Source of the DNA: Opitutaceae bacterium
GTDB lineage: Bacteria; Verrucomicrobiota; Verrucomicrobiia; Opitutales; Opitutaceae
DNA length: 64,000 nucleotides
Reading direction: 5' to 3'
Assembly (NCBI GenBank): GCA_028688225.1
Contig: JAQTYQ010000017.1
Coordinates: 1 to 64,000 of the forward strand
Shown: positions 62,979-64,000 of the stretch, in pieces
How the letters are laid out: the number at the start of each line of letters is the position of its first letter
Position numbering within the stretch: the stretch's first letter is position 1
Translations under genes and position numbers: made by a program
The notes under the pieces: model-generated
What the model was told of the DNA's origin: nothing
What the model saw: the letters and a program-made list of their open reading frames with translations, nothing else
The model's database searches: none

Positions 62979-63608
62979 ATGGACCTCACCAAGGTGATCA
63001 GCAAAACGCTGACGGCGTCTCCCGAGCGACAGCAGGAGGCGGATGCGGATTGGGAGGTGGTCAAAAAGGTGCAGGCCGGGGATGTGGCGGCATTTGACAA
63101 GCTCATTCTGAAGTACCGCGAACGGGTCTATTCGGTCATCTACAATCTTTGCTCCAACCGGGAGGATGCGGCGGATCTCGCGCAAACCACCTTTATCAAG
63201 GCATTCCAGTCCATCAACCGCTTCCAAGGGCAGTCATCTTTCTTCACGTGGCTGTACCGGATCGCCGTGAATGCTACGCTCACGCACCTGCGCAAGAACA
63301 AGCTCCGGACCTTCTTCAGTTTCGAACGCATCACCGAGGAGGACAAATCGTCGGAACTCATCGAAGCCCTGACAGACAAGACGGGGGCGGACCGGGAGGC
63401 TTTTGTAAAAGAGCTTCAGGAAAAATTGAACGAAGCGCTCCAAAAACTGTCTATCAATCATCGAATGGTGGTGACTTTATTTGAGATAGATGGCTTGGGC
63501 CACAATGAGATAGCCGAGATCATGGGTTGCTCGGTGGGGACGGTGCGGTCGCGTCTGCACTATGCCAAGCAGCTCCTGCAAGCCGACCTCCAGTCATACC
63601 TTCACTAG
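62979..63608 (+). CDS. ECF-subfamily RNA polymerase sigma factor (RpoE-like)
   Basis: The 209-residue protein has region 2 (AGDVAAFDKLILKYRERVYSVIYNLCSNREDAADLAQTTFIKAFQSINRFQGQSSFFTWLYRIAVNATLTHLRK) and region 4 (ALQKLSINHRMVVTLFEIDGLGHNEIAEIMGCSVGTVRSRLHYAKQLLQADL), separated by an acidic linker. A TTG-start extension at 62943 adds 12 residues, but the ATG at 62979 is favoured. The gene begins 43 bp after the prenyl synthase and is followed six bases after its stop by a gene for a putative membrane anti-sigma protein. Confidence 0.93.
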   Translation: MDLTKVISKTLTASPERQQEADADWEVVKKVQAGDVAAFDKLILKYRERVYSVIYNLCSNREDAADLAQTTFIKAFQSINRFQGQSSFFTWLYRIAVNATLTHLRKNKLRTFFSFERITEEDKSSELIEALTDKTGADREAFVKELQEKLNEALQKLSINHRMVVTLFEIDGLGHNEIAEIMGCSVGTVRSRLHYAKQLLQADLQSYLH

Positions 63609-63614
63609 TTGATC

Positions 63615-64000
63615 ATGCCTGACCATCGATCCAATTCGCCGTCTCGGGTCACCTTGGAGGATCTGCTGCGCCTGAAAAGGGCGGAGCGCCCTCCGGTCGA
63701 GTTCTGGGTCGAATTCGAACGCGATCTGCAGCAGAAGCAACTCGCCGCCTTGGTCGAGAAGAAGACATGGTGGCATGAGCTTGCCGCCTGCTACAGCCGC
63801 TATGGCCGAGTGCGTGTTCCATTGGGAGCCACGGCAATCATGGCGCTCACCTTGGTTTCCATCCGTTATTATTCCCACTCGGGACAAGATCCGCGTCTGC
63901 TGATCGGCACGGAGCCGGTCAACCAGCCGGCCGCCCGGGTGGCGGTGCAACCACACGATCAAGCCCGGCCGGTCGTGGCTGCCGCGCCGGTTGGTGAACG
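63615..64000 (+). CDS. Putative anti-sigma-like single-pass membrane protein, 3' truncated by window
   Basis: The first 128 codons, with no stop, begin MPDHRSNSPSRVTLEDLLRLKRAERPPVEFWVEFERDLQQKQLAALVEKK. The cytoplasmic N-terminal half is charged and helical, and one hydrophobic segment follows (GATAIMALTLVSIRYYS, about residues 76-92), then a Pro/Ala-rich exposed part. It starts six bases after the sigma factor stop, the typical place of an anti-sigma factor. No zinc-binding H-x3-C-x2-C motif is seen, so the type is unclear. Confidence 0.7.
   Translation, partial: MPDHRSNSPSRVTLEDLLRLKRAERPPVEFWVEFERDLQQKQLAALVEKKTWWHELAACYSRYGRVRVPLGATAIMALTLVSIRYYSHSGQDPRLLIGTEPVNQPAARVAVQPHDQARPVVAAAPVGE

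Overview
The window is GC-rich, densely coding, and reads as chromosomal DNA of a Verrucomicrobiota bacterium, most likely of the Opitutales/Opitutaceae type. That placement is inferred from the gene set: a DUF5069 protein, a bacterial GH3-family protein, a PilMNOPQ operon, a GH89 enzyme beside an HGSNAT-like acyltransferase, a 33-residue mS38/AURKAIP1-like protein, and many short dispersed hairpin repeats. No database search could be run, so family calls rest on motifs read by eye.

Layout: 0-5 kb holds the 3' end of a phosphofructokinase, a prepilin peptidase, aroE, a SirB1/transglutaminase-like gene, yggS and a divergent LysR regulator. 5-21.5 kb has a TlpA-like thioredoxin, a GH3-family protein, an alpha/beta hydrolase, an RluA-type pseudouridine synthase, a TonB-C-domain protein, a TetR regulator divergent from a Ski2-like helicase, a DUF4177 protein with three copies of an undescribed domain, an SMP-30/gluconolactonase, a penicillin-acylase-family enzyme, gluconokinase and DUF5069. 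21.5-27.7 kb is an accessory-looking island: XRE + ImmA/IrrE (the latter apparently frameshifted), a gamma-glutamyltransferase, an XRE and an AbrB-type antitoxin without visible toxins, an HNH nuclease and a HigBA pair lying between 40-bp direct repeats.

27.7-41.3 kb is metabolic and housekeeping: NAGLU-type GH89 divergent from an HGSNAT-like membrane acyltransferase, malQ, hisC, gyrB-orf-gyrA with an uncharacterised gene inside the gyrase operon, an Rrf2 regulator and a coiled-coil zinc-ribbon protein. 41.4-42.0 kb is RNase P RNA with unusually large helical insertions. 42-50 kb holds two tandem pilV-pilW-pilX-like cassettes and a LuxR-type two-component pair. 50-56.7 kb holds rpsT, an AddB/AddA-like nuclease-helicase pair and the mS38-like gene. 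57-61.6 kb is a pilMNOPQ-like operon ending in a terminator, followed by a polyprenyl diphosphate synthase, an ECF sigma factor and the start of its probable membrane partner.

Working together: the prepilin peptidase, the six minor-pilin-like genes and PilMNOPQ plausibly serve one type IV pilus or pseudopilus system, although no assembly ATPase or inner-membrane platform gene is in the window. The main candidates for undescribed biology are the three-repeat DUF4177 protein, the five-cysteine Ski2-like helicase paired with TetR, the small gene inside the gyrase operon, the duplicated pilin cassettes, the expanded RNase P RNA, and several families of dispersed inverted repeats.
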